Assembly (NCBI RefSeq): GCF_964204645.1
Contig: NC_134033.1
Span: 14,758,155 to 14,822,154 of the forward strand
Direction: 5' to 3'
Length of the DNA stretch: 64,000 nucleotides
DNA from: Tubulanus polymorphus
Lineage: Eukaryota > Nemertea > Palaeonemertea > Tubulaniformes > Tubulanidae
Every line of letters starts with the position of its first letter. Position 1 is the stretch's first letter. A program made the position numbers and the translations under genes. The notes beneath the pieces are model-generated. The model made no database searches. It worked only from the letters and a program-made list of their open reading frames with translations, and was not told the DNA's origin. This document shows positions 1-13,262 of the stretch, in pieces.

Positions 1-3000
1 TTTTTACAGCGTTTAAGGGAAATGCTACTAGTCGAGACCGGACTCTAAGTCTCCTCTACGTAGCTTGTCTCACAGGCATATTATCATTCATTTTTTAAGG
101 AAGGTTAACAGAAAATGTCAACGAAAAAGACAGGGGCAACCCCAAAGAGAAGGCAGGGGTCTGGACCCCGAGACCCCCCTAGATCCGTCCCTGATTGCTA
201 GTACCGAACGAATCTAAAATCACTGCTTTATTCACACGGCTCAGACACTACTATTTGTTCCCTACAGTCAATGAATTACATGTAAATGAACTCATAAACT
301 AGGTCTTTTAACAGGTAGGTAACGCTGATTCCCAATATTCAGGCTCATGTTTTAGCGATGCGTTCACTGTTTATGTCGCTGCCTTCTATGTTTCTGTTAA
401 GTGAATAGAACCGTCAAAAAACCGTAAATAATCAGGTTTATGCTACGGCGCCCAATTTCTGGCAGTTGGCAAATGCAAATCTAACATACCGAACCTTTCG
501 CTTTTTTAGTACGCAGTAATCCAGACCTGCGCCGTGTCCCAAAAAAAAACCTCCTGTTAGTAAGCAATAATGAAACACCGCGCTGCTGAGGTCTGAGAGG
601 AAATACACAGAGCCGAAACCTCTGCAGGCATTTCCTGAACGAGTGACAGTAGAATTGCTGTATGACGACGATTTCTATTGGAATTTCGATTGTAATCGCA
701 GTTTTACGCTGGCGGCCACTCGTGTGAATACGAGTCAATTACATCGCGCAACTCTCTTTCATGTTCCGCGCCATCCGTCCGTAAAAACACAACCAAAACT
801 CATTAGCCGTCGGTTTTATTCAATCCAGTAAACACCGGAAGCGAAGGAAGAACGTTTCCATCCACAAATTGCCTCCTCTATTAGTAGTTGGAATTTCATT
901 TTAGAATATCTCTCTGCATAACAAATGATGTTATTTTCTGGTTCGAATCACGCGGAGCGTTGCTCGTTGTTTGTTGCTGTGATGTTTAAATACGTTACGT
1001 GGAATAGTCAGCAGCGCACCCGGTCTGATTGGGTCGACCGTCTTTTCCATCCCCGGCAGTTTGATCCTGACGCCATCACACACACACACACGTACCGCAA
1101 CGTGTGTGCGTAAGTCTGTGCAGAATTTAGAAAATTCTAAGTAATACTCACTACGAAAATTGGGATTCGAACATTCATGCACCGGAGGAGTTCTATTGCA
1201 GCAGTCTAACTAGGATCAATCGATGCCGACAACCGACTTTCACTACAGTCTAACACTGATCCGCCTATTATAATGCATAACCCTCGCAAAACCTCAAAAC
1301 CCGAATCTTCAACCCTTTCGATCCCAAACCCTGGCCTCTGGACTCTCCTGACCCTTATTTCCTGTGGTTGGAGAAGCCGCCATTTTGTTTCTAGTGACGT
1401 CACGATCTAAGTACCGGGGATGAAAACGTAGGCCAGCGGGTCTAATTTGAGCAGGGATACTAGTCGTGGTTGTACCATGCATGTTCGAATGCCTAACCGA
1501 TGATAGATAAGAAAAGGGAAACATTTACTGCTAACCGATACCAAAAGACCCAACAGACAGTTTCAGGTCTGGTACTCCGAGGAGGAAATAGTTGTCATTG
1601 GAAACTGATCATAATCCGCATTGTAATCTGCATTATAAGGCTTTGGTTGGCGTTTCATTTTCAATTTCGTTTGTTTAGCTGTCGATGCAGCTTTCATAGT
1701 CATACGAGCACGTCGACTGATGTTTCACATACACCGGTGAATAATTCACTACTTGCTGTGTGATCTAACTGGCCTTCTCCATCTCCGGTGGCCATGATAT
1801 CAACATGGCTACATACATCGAAACTCGCCGTTAGAAACGATAATGCATTCATTTCTAAGCAGCTTCTTTGATCAGAAAAAAAAATTTCTGGAAGAATCAA
1901 CTTCAACGGATCGGCTGTCAGCTTAGCAGCGATCATCACTCGCTCGAATGAGTATTGTGGATGAGCTTATGACGCAAGAAGACGCAGAAATACAGCACAA
2001 TTCCGAGATTAAATCCGACGACAATTTTAATTAGATGAAACCGAATGGAATCAGATAGCGTCGCGTGGTCGGTTTCGGATGCTATGCGGCTTTATTGATT
2101 TAGTTATAAAGCGGAGAGAGTCGGTAGTATACACCGCGCCCGGCTCTGAAAGTTGTTTTCGTCGTTTCGGTCCCATTGTCGTGTTTTAATTGCCGTGAGT
2201 GGTGCAGACGATACTGAAGTGGTTACAATGAGTTGCATTTCCTGCGACAATGAAGACGCTAAACTCAAATCGATATTTTGTCCATTCTGTATCTCAAAGA
2301 ATTATCGTGTCGTTTCATAGAACTTACGTACATTTTTAATCTGAATGAATTAGATGAATACAATCCAGATCGGCTTAATCCGGATTTTTGTCTAATCCGG
2401 GCAATATTTGCAGTCCATTTGTTGTTTATTAGTACACAGGAAAATGACTTCTAATCCCCTCAAACTGGATTTTTGGTTCCAAATGGGCCGGGTTCTACTG
2501 TATAACAAACCGTGTATCATACCCTTGGTTTTGTACTCGTCGAAGGAAGCTCATGGGCTAAGTGCTAACAAACTTCACACCTTGAACTTATATCTGATGT
2601 TACCACATTGTATGGTGTATCCGAGTGGTTTGGTATATCGGAATCGTGGAGCACAAAGTGGATCTAACCACTTCCAGCACTTGGCGGCGATTACCAAACG
2701 TAAAAGGAGAATGGGATCTGTCGGTGGCAAAAAACCCATTCTTTGGATTATCAAAATTGGATACCGGGTTTTTTTTCAAATTACTCATATTATGCCCCCT
2801 ATCTCTATCTATCTCCCCATGCGAGCTACCGCCGCACTCACCAAGAGTCACTCACTCCAGGAATTCCTTTACTGAACACCGTCATTGATAATTACATCAT
2901 ATCATATCATATCATATCATATCATATCACATCATGTCATATCATATCGTGCGTAATACAATTTGATGTGGAGCATCAATTAAATATAATGTTAAACGAT

Positions 3001-4164
3001 CGGAGCATGTCGTCCACATCGTCCGTGCCTTATACTCCCTGCGTGCGAGCGGCCCGTGTATTACAATTCAACATCAACTATTCTAACATAGAGAATATCG
3101 CATACACGCAGCACATCCCCTCTGACTCCTTTCCAATTCAACCTAATTAATCCCTGGACGACGAAATAACATCGGAAAACACTGAATCATCTATGAAATT
3201 TTCTTCGCACGCTATATATAGCAAGCACACTGACTGACGGTGCTCGCGTTCGTAAAAAAAGAAGAAGTTTTTTAACCCCGAATGATGAACGTTGAACGAG
3301 TTGGAATGAAATCGAATTTCCGTCACTAGTTTTAAACTATCGCTGACATCCGTAAAAAAATTAAACTAAAGATAAGTGACCCCGGATGACAATGATTTTA
3401 TTACGCCACCGCTGATGCTGTATGAATTATCAGTTCGGTTAAAAGTGAGCAAATTCAACGCATCGACGTTTCGGAGGAAAAGTAAAAACCGTCGAACGAC
3501 ACGAGCACGCGATTTGGTCATTATGCGTAATAAAACCGGTACAAAAACGAATGATATTAGTGGTATTTAAACATAAAATAAACCGTCTCTTTGAAGCTTC
3601 AATTTTGGATGTAATTAGATTTTGCGCCGCTATTTTGCGTGTAAAGGGTAATCGCATTACGGTAATTGGAAGAATGAAGGCGCGCGTCATTTACCCCAAC
3701 CATTTGGCATTTAGGTTTCGAACATAACTGCCATCTAGCCAGTTATTCCTGGCATTGGGAAAATCGTGCACCATTGCGCTGCCTCATTCTTATATAGCAT
3801 TGACTTGAACCCACACCGATCGCGACTGCTTAATCATAAGGTTGAAATCAAGAGTCCGTGTCCAAAAGTAGTCTAATATCCTAAGGCTGGTCCCAAGTTG
3901 TTAGTTATGAGATTAGAACCAAGATTAGTTTAGACTGGACTTTAGTTGTTAGATTGGCTACAGAACTAGCATGGTCTTAAACTGGTCTTTATTGGCAACA
4001 GAACCAAAACGGTCTTAAACTGGTCTTTAGTTTTTAGATTGGCTAAAGAACTAACATGGTCATAGACTGGTCTTTAGTTGTTTAGATTGGCTTCAGAACC
4101 AAGATGGTCGTCTTCGAATGGTGTTGAGACGTCCAAGACATGACTACGCAACTGGTTCCTGAAT

Positions 4165-4382
<218 letters not shown>

Positions 4383-5306
4383 CGACAACCACTAAGAATC
4401 TATGATTTAGTAGTTGTGAAAAAGGACAACCACAACAAATCACACACAGAAACTCCTATCGAGTTACGCGGAGTCGGTTGATTATTCATAATTCTTTCTG
4501 ACGTTTGGGAGCAATATTTGCAGTAAGCAGCTTTACACTGGCAGCACACGAGTTCAGGGTAAACAATGGCTGTAGTTTAGTTTCTCTGACGTATCAGTCA
4601 TTTTTCATTGCGCCGGTTACAGGGGATTCTTTGCGTGCAGCCGACTGGAGAGGGGCATCGTTTCATATTCATAGGGCAAAACGACAACAGCTCGACGCGA
4701 CTCGACACACGACGATGTCAATAACGACTGACCTAGAAACTGTTGATGGCGAGCTACGGAACAATACGTGGGTTGTGATGAGAATACATGGAACCGTCGG
4801 AAATTAGTAGACTGTAGACGGGAAATTAAACACCGAACCACCATTGGCAGTCGGGCCTACAGTGTCTGTGTTTGTTTAGAGAAAGTGGGACGGTGAATAT
4901 TTTAGGTTCGTGCTTTTTGCGCCGCATTCTCGCTTCTTCTTCGGGGCTGCGACGTCCCGATATTAACTACACGGACACTGCTGCTGCTTAGGATGCATGC
5001 GCGAATTCGGGGTGTCGTCGCTCGTGACAACCTCGTTTGTCCACGATGCCACTTATACCGTTGGGAAATACGCATCATTCATGCTGATAACAGTAACAAT
5101 AAAAACATCCAAAGCATTATGTAATGTCACATTGCCTATGCTATTGATGGTTTTACATTGAGACTGGAACATGTTTTGACTATCAGCAATGTTGAATTGG
5201 CAAAAGAACATTCATAATCGGGTTGTGGAAACGCCGATCTTGCGATAGTGTCGTATGACTAAAAGGTCTGGCTGCTGGCCGAATCAAGTTCCATATTCGG
5301 ACATCA

Positions 5307-5438
5307 GGGCCCAGTTTCACGAAAAAGTTTAAGCTTAAAATGTTTAAGCTTGAATTGTTGTCCTCATTGAAAACATGAAGTAACCAATGGTAATTACACC
5401 AAAAGTTTTAGTTAAACTTTTTTTGTGAAACTGGGCCC
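5307..5438. mobile_element. Small TIR element (MITE-like), GGGCCCAGTTTCAC ends
   Basis: The left end GGGCCCAGTTTCACGAAAAA is mirrored at the right by its near-perfect reverse complement ending GTGAAACTGGGCCC. The interior is AT-rich and non-coding. Size (132 bp) and structure fit a non-autonomous DNA transposon. Similar GGGCC-ended elements occur elsewhere in the window (42.7 kb, 46.2 kb, 57.5-58.1 kb), which suggests related families. Confidence 0.75.
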
Positions 5439-6344
5439 AGTTCATATGGCTAAACATATTTCATCATGTGTAGACGGTGTATTATCACCAGAACAGTCGA
5501 GTTACCCGCAGAGAGTTGCAGCAGCATGCGAGGTTTCAGACGCTCTGCGAAATCCATTAATCCTCCACTCGTACATCGATGTCAAGTTGCGATCTAGACA
5601 CATTAAATTCCTAATCAAACAATAATTATCTATCGAATGATACTGAAGTAGATCGGATGAAGCCACGGCGGCGGGTAATATCCCATCGGTAAGGACGGAG
5701 GACACTTGTTGCTTGCATTCTATATATATTTCAGAAGCAACGGCAATTTCTAGAAAAGCCTTCGTCAAATCAGTGTCAGGTTGTGGTGCACTAATCATCA
5801 GTTTTTGCCTTTTTGCTTTTACAAATCAATCGGCACAAAATATGATTTGCATTCGCCAGTAAACGATGGGAAAAGCCCACCACACCCAAACACTATACAA
5901 CTATTCACGCGCATAAGAAGAAAGCAACCGTGATCAGACTGACGTGACGCCACACTTTTTTCGCCTCGGGAAATCTTGAAGAATACCTTACGTGCTACCG
6001 AGGCCGACGCCCTCTTGACGGGAAACGGCAGCCAAACAGCTCTCCTACCAGATTACGTGACTAATTGTCGGTCTTATGTACGTCAAAAGCGCGTCATTTT
6101 AATGCAACTTTCGTGAAGTGGAACTTTTGGTTCGATTAATGAACATTCGATCCTCTGAAATGATTGAATTTTCAACTCAGAGTTTTCATAAATGAATTGA
6201 CTTATTAGAAAAAAAGATTGGCGCGCGAGTAACTATTGGCCACCTAGCGGATCGACGATTGCCACAGTAGCGTCGAATGAGCCTATGTCGTAGCATATAG
6301 CATCTAGGAGAGTCCCGCACCAAGCGGTTGTGATTTAACGTGCG

Positions 6345-6540
6345 TCTAGTATCGACCGTTTTGTAGGGTTATCACCTAACTAGTATGTAGGGTGTCTACT
6401 GTCAACCGTTCTGTAGAGTTATCACCTAACTAGTGTGTAGAGTGTCTACTGTCGACCATTCTGTAGAGTTATCACCTAACTGGTGTGTAGAGTGTCTACT
6501 GTCGACCATCCTGTAGAGTCATCACCCTGGTATGTAGGTT
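6345..6540. repeat. 50-bp tandem repeat, about 4 copies
   Basis: The block containing GTAGAGTTATCACCTAACT and GTGTCTACTGTCGACC recurs exactly every 50 bp (the GACC[G/A]T[T/C] element ends at 6360, 6410, 6460 and 6510). Copies differ at a few bases. No coding role is visible. Confidence 0.85.
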
Positions 6541-8117
6541 GTCGCTTGGCAATGGCTGTTGAATACGTCGCCTATCGAGGTTCTATTTTCTTGGAACTTC
6601 TTTTTCATTTCCACACTACTACGCTTTCATGCTTCAGCTTGCGCATTTATACATTAAAACATTTCCAAATTCCCCGATTTACTCAATAATTAACTATATT
6701 GCACTATAATGCCGTATATCGGACTCGTCCACTATACTGGTTGGGTTAGCCTTTGCGACATCAAGCTGTCAAGAGAAAGCGGACAAGTTCCATTGCTTAA
6801 CAGCATGGAACGCTTTCTTTATCGCTACGATACCCCCGGTTCATCTATGACGAGTGCGCCTTTCACCGTCACATATCAATTCTTGCACACATCCCTAGGT
6901 GAAGCTGTGCCTTAAAATACGACCATTTCTATACATACAAATCTGTGTACCGTTGGTTGACGGAATCAAATTTGTATGTCATTTGTAGACGACACGACCA
7001 GATCAGATTCACCCTCGATTAGATCGTATTCGTTTTCTTTCATAAAAAAATAAGTCGATCGAAAAAACGTCCGGTGAGAACAGGCATCGAAGACGACGCC
7101 GGGGACGCCGATGGGAAATTGGTAACCGGAGATCTGGGAGTCAGATATATCAGCATTCATTCCCACAGCTGATGATAAACTCGTGTGTGCGTGCGTGTAT
7201 GCGTGTCTGTGTGTGCGTGTGTGTGCGTGACGTTTTCAAACTTGTTTTCGCTCGCTGATTAATCGACGTATATTTGCCTTTTCACCGCGATTGCCTCCAC
7301 GCACACACACACAGGACGACAACAGTTTAATCAATAGTCATTTTAATTCCGGATATCTTAAATGTTTGCAGTATTCGTGTCTTTTTTCGGGGACTGTCAT
7401 TTTGATTGCGGACATCTCTCGTGTTCTGGTATATACGGCTAATAAAGTGAATACTGAATACCGACTGACACGGTCGATGCATCTGCTCCAATTCATATTG
7501 TAATTAAAGGAAATTATCAAGACGTAACGCAATTTCTACTGTTGCAGAGACGCCAAACACTGATTAACTTCGTGAATTCATTATCGAGATGAAGCTAATT
7601 CATAATGTCGGAGCTGGACTGTGATTGCGGCGTTGAATTAGGTCGATACACGTTACAATGTACTTTAACTAAAGGGCATTTGAATTTCTAGTAAATCATT
7701 ATGACACGCATTTTTCATTGGTTGCTGGAAACGGATATGGATATGACGAGCAACGCTTTTTTTGTTGGCGCCTTTGACGTCAAGATGTTAACAAAATGCT
7801 TATAAATTTGTGACGTCAACACCGATTAGACGAACATATTACATTTCTGCTTCTCAAGTGAAATCGATTCCGTTCGAAACCGAAGACGATGTTCATCCAT
7901 CCATTTTAAAGATGACATTTCACCAGGAATAGCGTCGATTTAGGTTGAATGTTTGCAATGGACTGGGATGGAATGGATGGATATTCATTACACAATGAAA
8001 AAAGGTGCCTTAGAAACTATTTAACCATTATTACTATTTGTATCGATAAAACAAAGATAGAAAGAGAAAGGAGCAATAGAAACTTACAATATGACGTCAT
8101 TCAATGCCGACACTTAC
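6541..8117. other. Non-coding interval
   Basis: No supported gene. A GT/GC-rich microsatellite lies at about 7182-7230 and a short CA run near 7300. A minus-strand frame near 6990-7140 follows an AG but cannot be joined in phase to the neighbouring exon, so I do not call it. Confidence 0.4.
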
Positions 8118-8290
8118 CTATGAAGTAGTTGTTACCAGTTTTCAGACGGTCAGCAGGTATATCGATGTATCGAATGGTTGGTTTTTCGACCAGAGCCGTG
8201 CCAGAGTTTATACGACACAGGTGGAAATCCTGACGACGCACCGAGTACGGCTGTATGAACACAGGCTCCGTGTTATTGACTCCGATAAAT
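8118..8290 (-). CDS. Internal exon of an unidentified secreted protein gene
   Basis: On the minus strand this 173-bp interval is flanked by a strong acceptor (TTAATTGCAG) and a strong donor (GTAAGTG). It has one open frame with entry needing two earlier bases and exit in phase 1. The encoded segment of about 57 residues begins FIGVNNTEPVFIQPYSV, has one Cys in DFHLCRINSG and ends in RLKTGNNYFI, with beta-strand-like hydrophobic alternation. It probably belongs to the same gene as the signal-peptide exon at 15,632-15,775, but that exon ends in phase 0, so at least one exon between them is missing from my model. I do not recognise the domain. Confidence 0.55.
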
Positions 8291-11200
8291 CTGCAATTAA
8301 CAAATGAAACGAACTTCTCGGTAATTAACTATTCGTGCGAGGGTCCCTTTTCTAGATATCCCCCATTTGAAACGCCTTCGCTCGTTGCGAGATTCGTCCA
8401 GTGTAAACGTGAAAGCAAAATCAGGAAACATTTTCGTGCCCGATAAAGGCGTGGAATTACTTTTTGAGAAATTGAAGACGTTCATGGAATTGACTTATGA
8501 ATTGACAATATCTACATGTATTTCAAAATGAACTGGCCTTTTCGATCAGGAACATTTGATAATAATCATTGTTGCCCTATTCTCCATACTGCATGTACAA
8601 AATTCGAAATGTCTTGTCAAATATTGTGTCCCACAGCGATAGAAGTTGAAGCAGAGAAGATAAATCATTCAAAAAGGAAACATTTTCGCAATATTTTCTC
8701 TTTCAGCGTGTGATATTTCATTCATGTATTCGCCACTTACCTGGGAATCAGGGAAAGGTTTTCTTTGAGTGTATTTTTAGGTGGTAGTCAGGTAATTTTG
8801 TCGGGATTGCTATAGATCGCGCGTAGACTCGAACAGTCTCCGTCGATGTCTTACGTATATGACTGTATCTATTTATTGGATTCCGAACAGATGAAGTCAG
8901 GGAAACGATGCATATGTCAGCGAATAGTCGGGGGAAAACGTCGGAGTCAAATATAGAAGTACGACCTTTCTGTCATATTATCGTACAATCGGGACTGACT
9001 GTTTTTCATCAATGGTTGTATAGGTTCATATGATATACAAACATGGTCGATGACGTGTACAAGGACCACATCGTCTGCGTGTGATAAATGATGCACCGCA
9101 GTGCGTTAACGGTCGAGTGATTCTCACGAACAACTTTCTCGCCCCGCGTCGTTTTCCACGCTCCAGCGATTTGTTTGATCATCGCCGGAGGACAGTTCTG
9201 TACCCGGTGCGATAAACGGTATGAGCGTTCAATAACGGGAGAAAATATTTCAAATGGAATTAGTTTTTTCGTCCGAGCCCTAAAGCGCTGAAGGTCCCAG
9301 TTGGTTCTAAGTAATGTATAGACATGCTGAGAAAGTTCTAGTTGGTTCGATAGTCACAGGAAAAAAGGTACAGCGTTAGGGTTAACGGAGTTTTGAGAGC
9401 TGGATCAACTATATTGCCACGTAAGATATGGAGTAGTAAGTTGTTGCGTCTGTTGTGTTTAACAAAAAGATAGGTTTAATGCCGATCTGTCTGTTGGGCA
9501 ACTTTAAAGGTGTCAAGTTATTTGACGATGCAATGATTTAACTCGGCATTAACAGAACCTAACTCCATAATTATCAAACTCACTTAAAAGCTTAAGATCA
9601 TCATTAAACCCATTAACTTCAATGCGAAGTTCAGAATAAAGTATAAAATGCAGACGTTCCTGGATGCATTTTTCAAGGTATTCGATTTGTTCCAATATAC
9701 AAACGAAACATCGACATTTCATCGAAGCAGCTTTTAAGTCATTAGACCCGTTATCAACAGGAGTTAAACGAATGTTTGCCGAGTCAAATCCCATTTCGGG
9801 TAAGGCTAATGGTCGACTGGTTGAGTAAAGTGATTAGCAAGATCTTACTCATCGATAACATCTCGACGCTCGTCAAGGCATGTTCGGGTTATTCTGACTG
9901 TCTCATTTAAACACTACAGACAAACGTGCTGATGTTTGCCATCAGTATTTGAAGTGACATCGCGCAGTTTGTCGAGTATTTGGCCTCAACGGATTCTTGA
10001 CTTGGTAATTAGAAAACGTCGACGATTATGACACCACAGCTGCATCGCAATGTATTTAGATAGTCGGAGAAGCGACATTCGGGATGTTTATCCTTAAGCG
10101 ATATCTCTGCACCATTTCAGCATCGATGACATCATACTCGTTTGGAAATTAGACATGTACATGAAACTCATTCGCCGTCGTACAACATTCTTCTGTCAAC
10201 GTCATTTTTGTTGGTAAAATTACAAGCCAGAGATGCCTATGAGGACATGGAGCAATTTGCTTTTATTCGACGTGACCGCCGCCATATTGGTCGGCAAACG
10301 AAATAAGTGATCTACATGATGGACGCTCAAAGTTTGTAAATCCCCTGACTAGCGTTGTTTTAATTTCCTAAGAAGCTTCCTCTGAAGTCACTTGCCAGTG
10401 GCAATGCTTTGCCAGACATGACTAACAAGTTCTTCAGATTAAAAGTTGCTGCCAAGTGGAGGCGTGTAATAATCATGCAAAACTAGCACCGGCGGCTTTT
10501 AGTCGCTTGCCAGTGGTAAACCTGTACCAACACGAGCGACCTGATTAACAGTCGCTTGCCAGTGGTATACCCGTGCCAGCAGACGAGCGACCTCATTAAC
10601 AGTCGCTTGCCAGTGGTGACGATGTGATTAATGGCTCAACCCGCAATCATCCCTGAGTTTGATCGCTCGGAAATGATATTATTACCACGAAGGTTTTTCA
10701 TACAATGTGGCTTTCCGGAATCGACGTTCTATTTGCCGACGGGGTTCAGCGTTCATCAGACACGTACTGGCGTACAGCCGACGAATAAATCATTCATAAA
10801 TTGGCCATCAATTCCTCAATTCTTTAAAATCCGACTCGAATAACACGAGCTTAAACAGTCATTACTGAGCCGTAATACACGTGGTGAAATCAGGAAAAGA
10901 CTCGTGTTGTCGCATAGCATAATCAATCCTGAGTGGTTAGAGCGTTCAACTCTGGGAAGCCAGGTCGTGGGTTTCGAACCCCGCACATAACCGTAGTGTC
11001 CTCGGGCGAGACACATTCCTAATTTCCTCTCTCCACCCAGGAGTAAATGGGTATCTGGTCTGATAGATGACTCCTGAGCGCCTAGCAACTGATTCTAATT
11101 ATCAATAATCCCGGAAAGAAGTAACCTGCATACCGTTTGGATCACGGTTGGGAAATTCAGTTTTGATTTAATAATATGCTTATTAGGTGCCACGCGATAA

Positions 11201-11460
11201 CGACGCCGACGTCCAAAGAATTGCGTGGTAAAGAAGCTAATTTCGAAGCTAATTTATCATTTTCGAGTGAATTCAATATCGCCAATGATTCCGCGGTGTT
11301 GGTACGTGTAACACGTCATGGCTTTTGATTGAGTGACATCCATACGGATTAACGTCATTACTCTATAGTTATCGATAGACTCCGCCTAAATCCTCATCGA
11401 ACACGACTTAATCACATCGGACAAGTGCGGATATTTACACGGTATGTGATGACGTCATCG
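8291..11460. other. Non-coding interval, possible intron
   Basis: If the two secreted-protein exons belong together this is intron. It contains a SINE, listed separately. A 17-bp motif AGTCGCTTGCCAGTGGT recurs at about 10,500, 10,551 and 10,600. A minus-strand open frame at 9549-9794 encodes a short charged, Cys-containing segment (CRCFVCILEQIEYLEKC) that might be a transposon ORF fragment; I cannot support it as a gene. Confidence 0.4.
10921..11090 (+). mobile_element. tRNA-derived SINE with conserved central domain
   Basis: A tRNA-like head has an A-box-like TGAGTGGTTAGAGCG and a B-box-like GTGGGTTTCGAACCCC. It is followed by a body containing GTCCTCGGGCGAGACACATT and CCACCCAGGAGTAAATGGGT. 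From memory the body resembles the conserved central domain shared by SINEs of many invertebrates. There is no tRNA cloverleaf and no poly-T immediately after the head. Confidence 0.7.
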
Positions 11461-11464
11461 ATTA

Positions 11465-11883
11465 TTGCGTCATTCTCGCTCACATCAATCTATTGACGAT
11501 GAACTGCATTTTCTGATCGACTGTTCATACTCCGACAGTGCCAGGTCTGATATTTTCACGTATTTGGACACTTTTACCGATTTCAGGACCCTGTCTCACT
11601 TTGATAAATTCGCTTTTCTGATGTCTTACAATAACAACGATCCCGAAAATGTCAAGACTCGACTCCATTTCATAGTAATTCCTCAGCTTTGCGACTGAGG
11701 GCGCTTTTCTAATTATTTCTTGTATAAGTGTTTTATTTTTTTTAATGCTACTATGTATTATGTATTCTCTATTTAATGTCATTCTTTAATGTTTTGTCCT
11801 GAAAATTTATTGCATGTCTTATCCTATGTATAAATGTTATATACGGCGCAATAAATATAAGTTCAAGTTCAAGTTCAAGTTCA
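11465..11883 (+). mobile_element. 5'-truncated LINE (non-LTR retrotransposon) 3' end
   Basis: A 77-residue frame ending at 11,698 carries the pattern DDELHFLIDCSYSDSAR followed by hydrophobic and FLMS-type residues. This is the usual C-terminal tail of invertebrate L2/CR1/Jockey-like reverse transcriptases. An AT-rich 3' UTR of about 165 bp with an AATAAA follows, then a short TTCAAG tandem tail at about 11,861-11,883, as expected for a non-LTR element. The endonuclease and polymerase domains are absent, so this is a dead 5'-truncated copy. Confidence 0.75.
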
Positions 11884-12489
11884 TGCGTAAACTGCGGAAT
11901 CCAGTTCCACAGTTCTGAACTCAGATGACCTAATTTCGACTCAGAAATAAAATCCGCTGAACTGGATCCAGCAAGCTAGGGACATCTAAATTATGCACGT
12001 CCACGCGAGGTTTCGTGAGCACCCATCGCTTCTGAAACAATATCCATCACCTCAGCAACCCATGTGTCAATCAGCTCCGACTTCCTTATAGTTTAGAGAA
12101 GAGAATTCCCCTAACAAATAAACAGAGACAAAAATTTCCTTTGATCAAAATAATCCAATCTATTTACACGTTGACGCCAGGACTACGTGGATGGAATTTG
12201 AAGTCTCGATTTTCTTTCAACGGTAGAACATAAATCGGCCTCTATTTCAAGCGGTGTATACGATGGGAATGACTTCCGGTAGCTTCCGGTGTCTGAGAGA
12301 CATGTAAACGGCGGACAGCAGACGATCGAGGTCGTTCTCGGATTTCTTCATTCTCGCATCGCAGACAATATGAAATAATGTTTGCGTTGTAATGAGTTTG
12401 AAGATGATTTACGTTCACTCCGACCGCGGATATCGACTACCCGTCGAATCGGACATTGACTGATGGGAACTGGAACTTTGTAATCATAG

Positions 12490-13262
12490 TTAAATTGAAA
12501 ATTGAAGGCATCTTCGATATTTCATTTGAAAATGGTTACCCACGTTGTACAATCTTATAACGAAGGGTTCTTTCAAGGTTCTTTGAGTTCCAGTTCCCCG
12601 TCAGTCTCTTTCCAATTCGACAGGTTCTACTGTTAAATTGAAAGCATCTTCGATATTTCATTTGAAAATGGTTACCCACGTTGTACAATCTTATAACGAA
12701 GGGTTCTTTCAAGGTTCTTTGAGTTCCAGTTCCCCGTCAGTCTCTTTCCAATTCGACAGGTTCTACTGTTAAATTGAAAGCATCTTCGATATTTCATTTG
12801 AAAATGGTTACCCACGTTGTACAATCTTATAACGAAGGGTTCTTTCAAGGTTCTTTGAGTTCCAGTTCCCCGTCAGTCTCTTTCCAATCCGACAGGTTCT
12901 ACTGTTAAATTGAAAGCATCTTCGATATTTCATTTGAAAATGGTTACCAACGTTGTACAATCTTATAACGAAGGGTTCTTTCAAGGTTCTTTGAGTTCCA
13001 GTTCCCAGTCAGTCTCTTTCCAATTCGACAGGTTCTACTGTTAAATTGAAAGCATCTTCGATATTTCATTCGAAAATGTTTACCCACGTTGTACAATCTT
13101 ATAACGAAGGGTTCTTTCAGGGTTCGTTGAGTTCCAGTTCCCCGTCAGTCTCTTTCCAATTCGACAGGTTCTACTGTTAAATTGGAAGCATCTTCGATAT
13201 TTCATTTATAATGAAAATGTTTTACCCACTATACTCGAAGAACAAAGGGTTTTTTCGGGGTT
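12490..13262. repeat. 136-bp tandem repeat, about 5.5 copies
   Basis: The block TCTACTGTTAAATTGAAAGC recurs every 136 bp (TGTT anchor at 12,631, 12,767, 12,903, 13,039 and 13,175). Inner copies are nearly identical and the two ends are diverged and truncated. The unit is AT-rich and non-coding. It has no spacer diversity, so it is a satellite-like array and not a CRISPR. Confidence 0.95.

Noticed and set aside
2355-2505. Possible pogo-like element
   Set aside because: The ends resemble each other and the 40.1-kb element only weakly; no flanking TA pair could be set with confidence.
12490-13262. CRISPR-like spacing in the 136-bp array
   Set aside because: No separate repeats and unique spacers, and the genome is eukaryotic; it is a plain tandem array.
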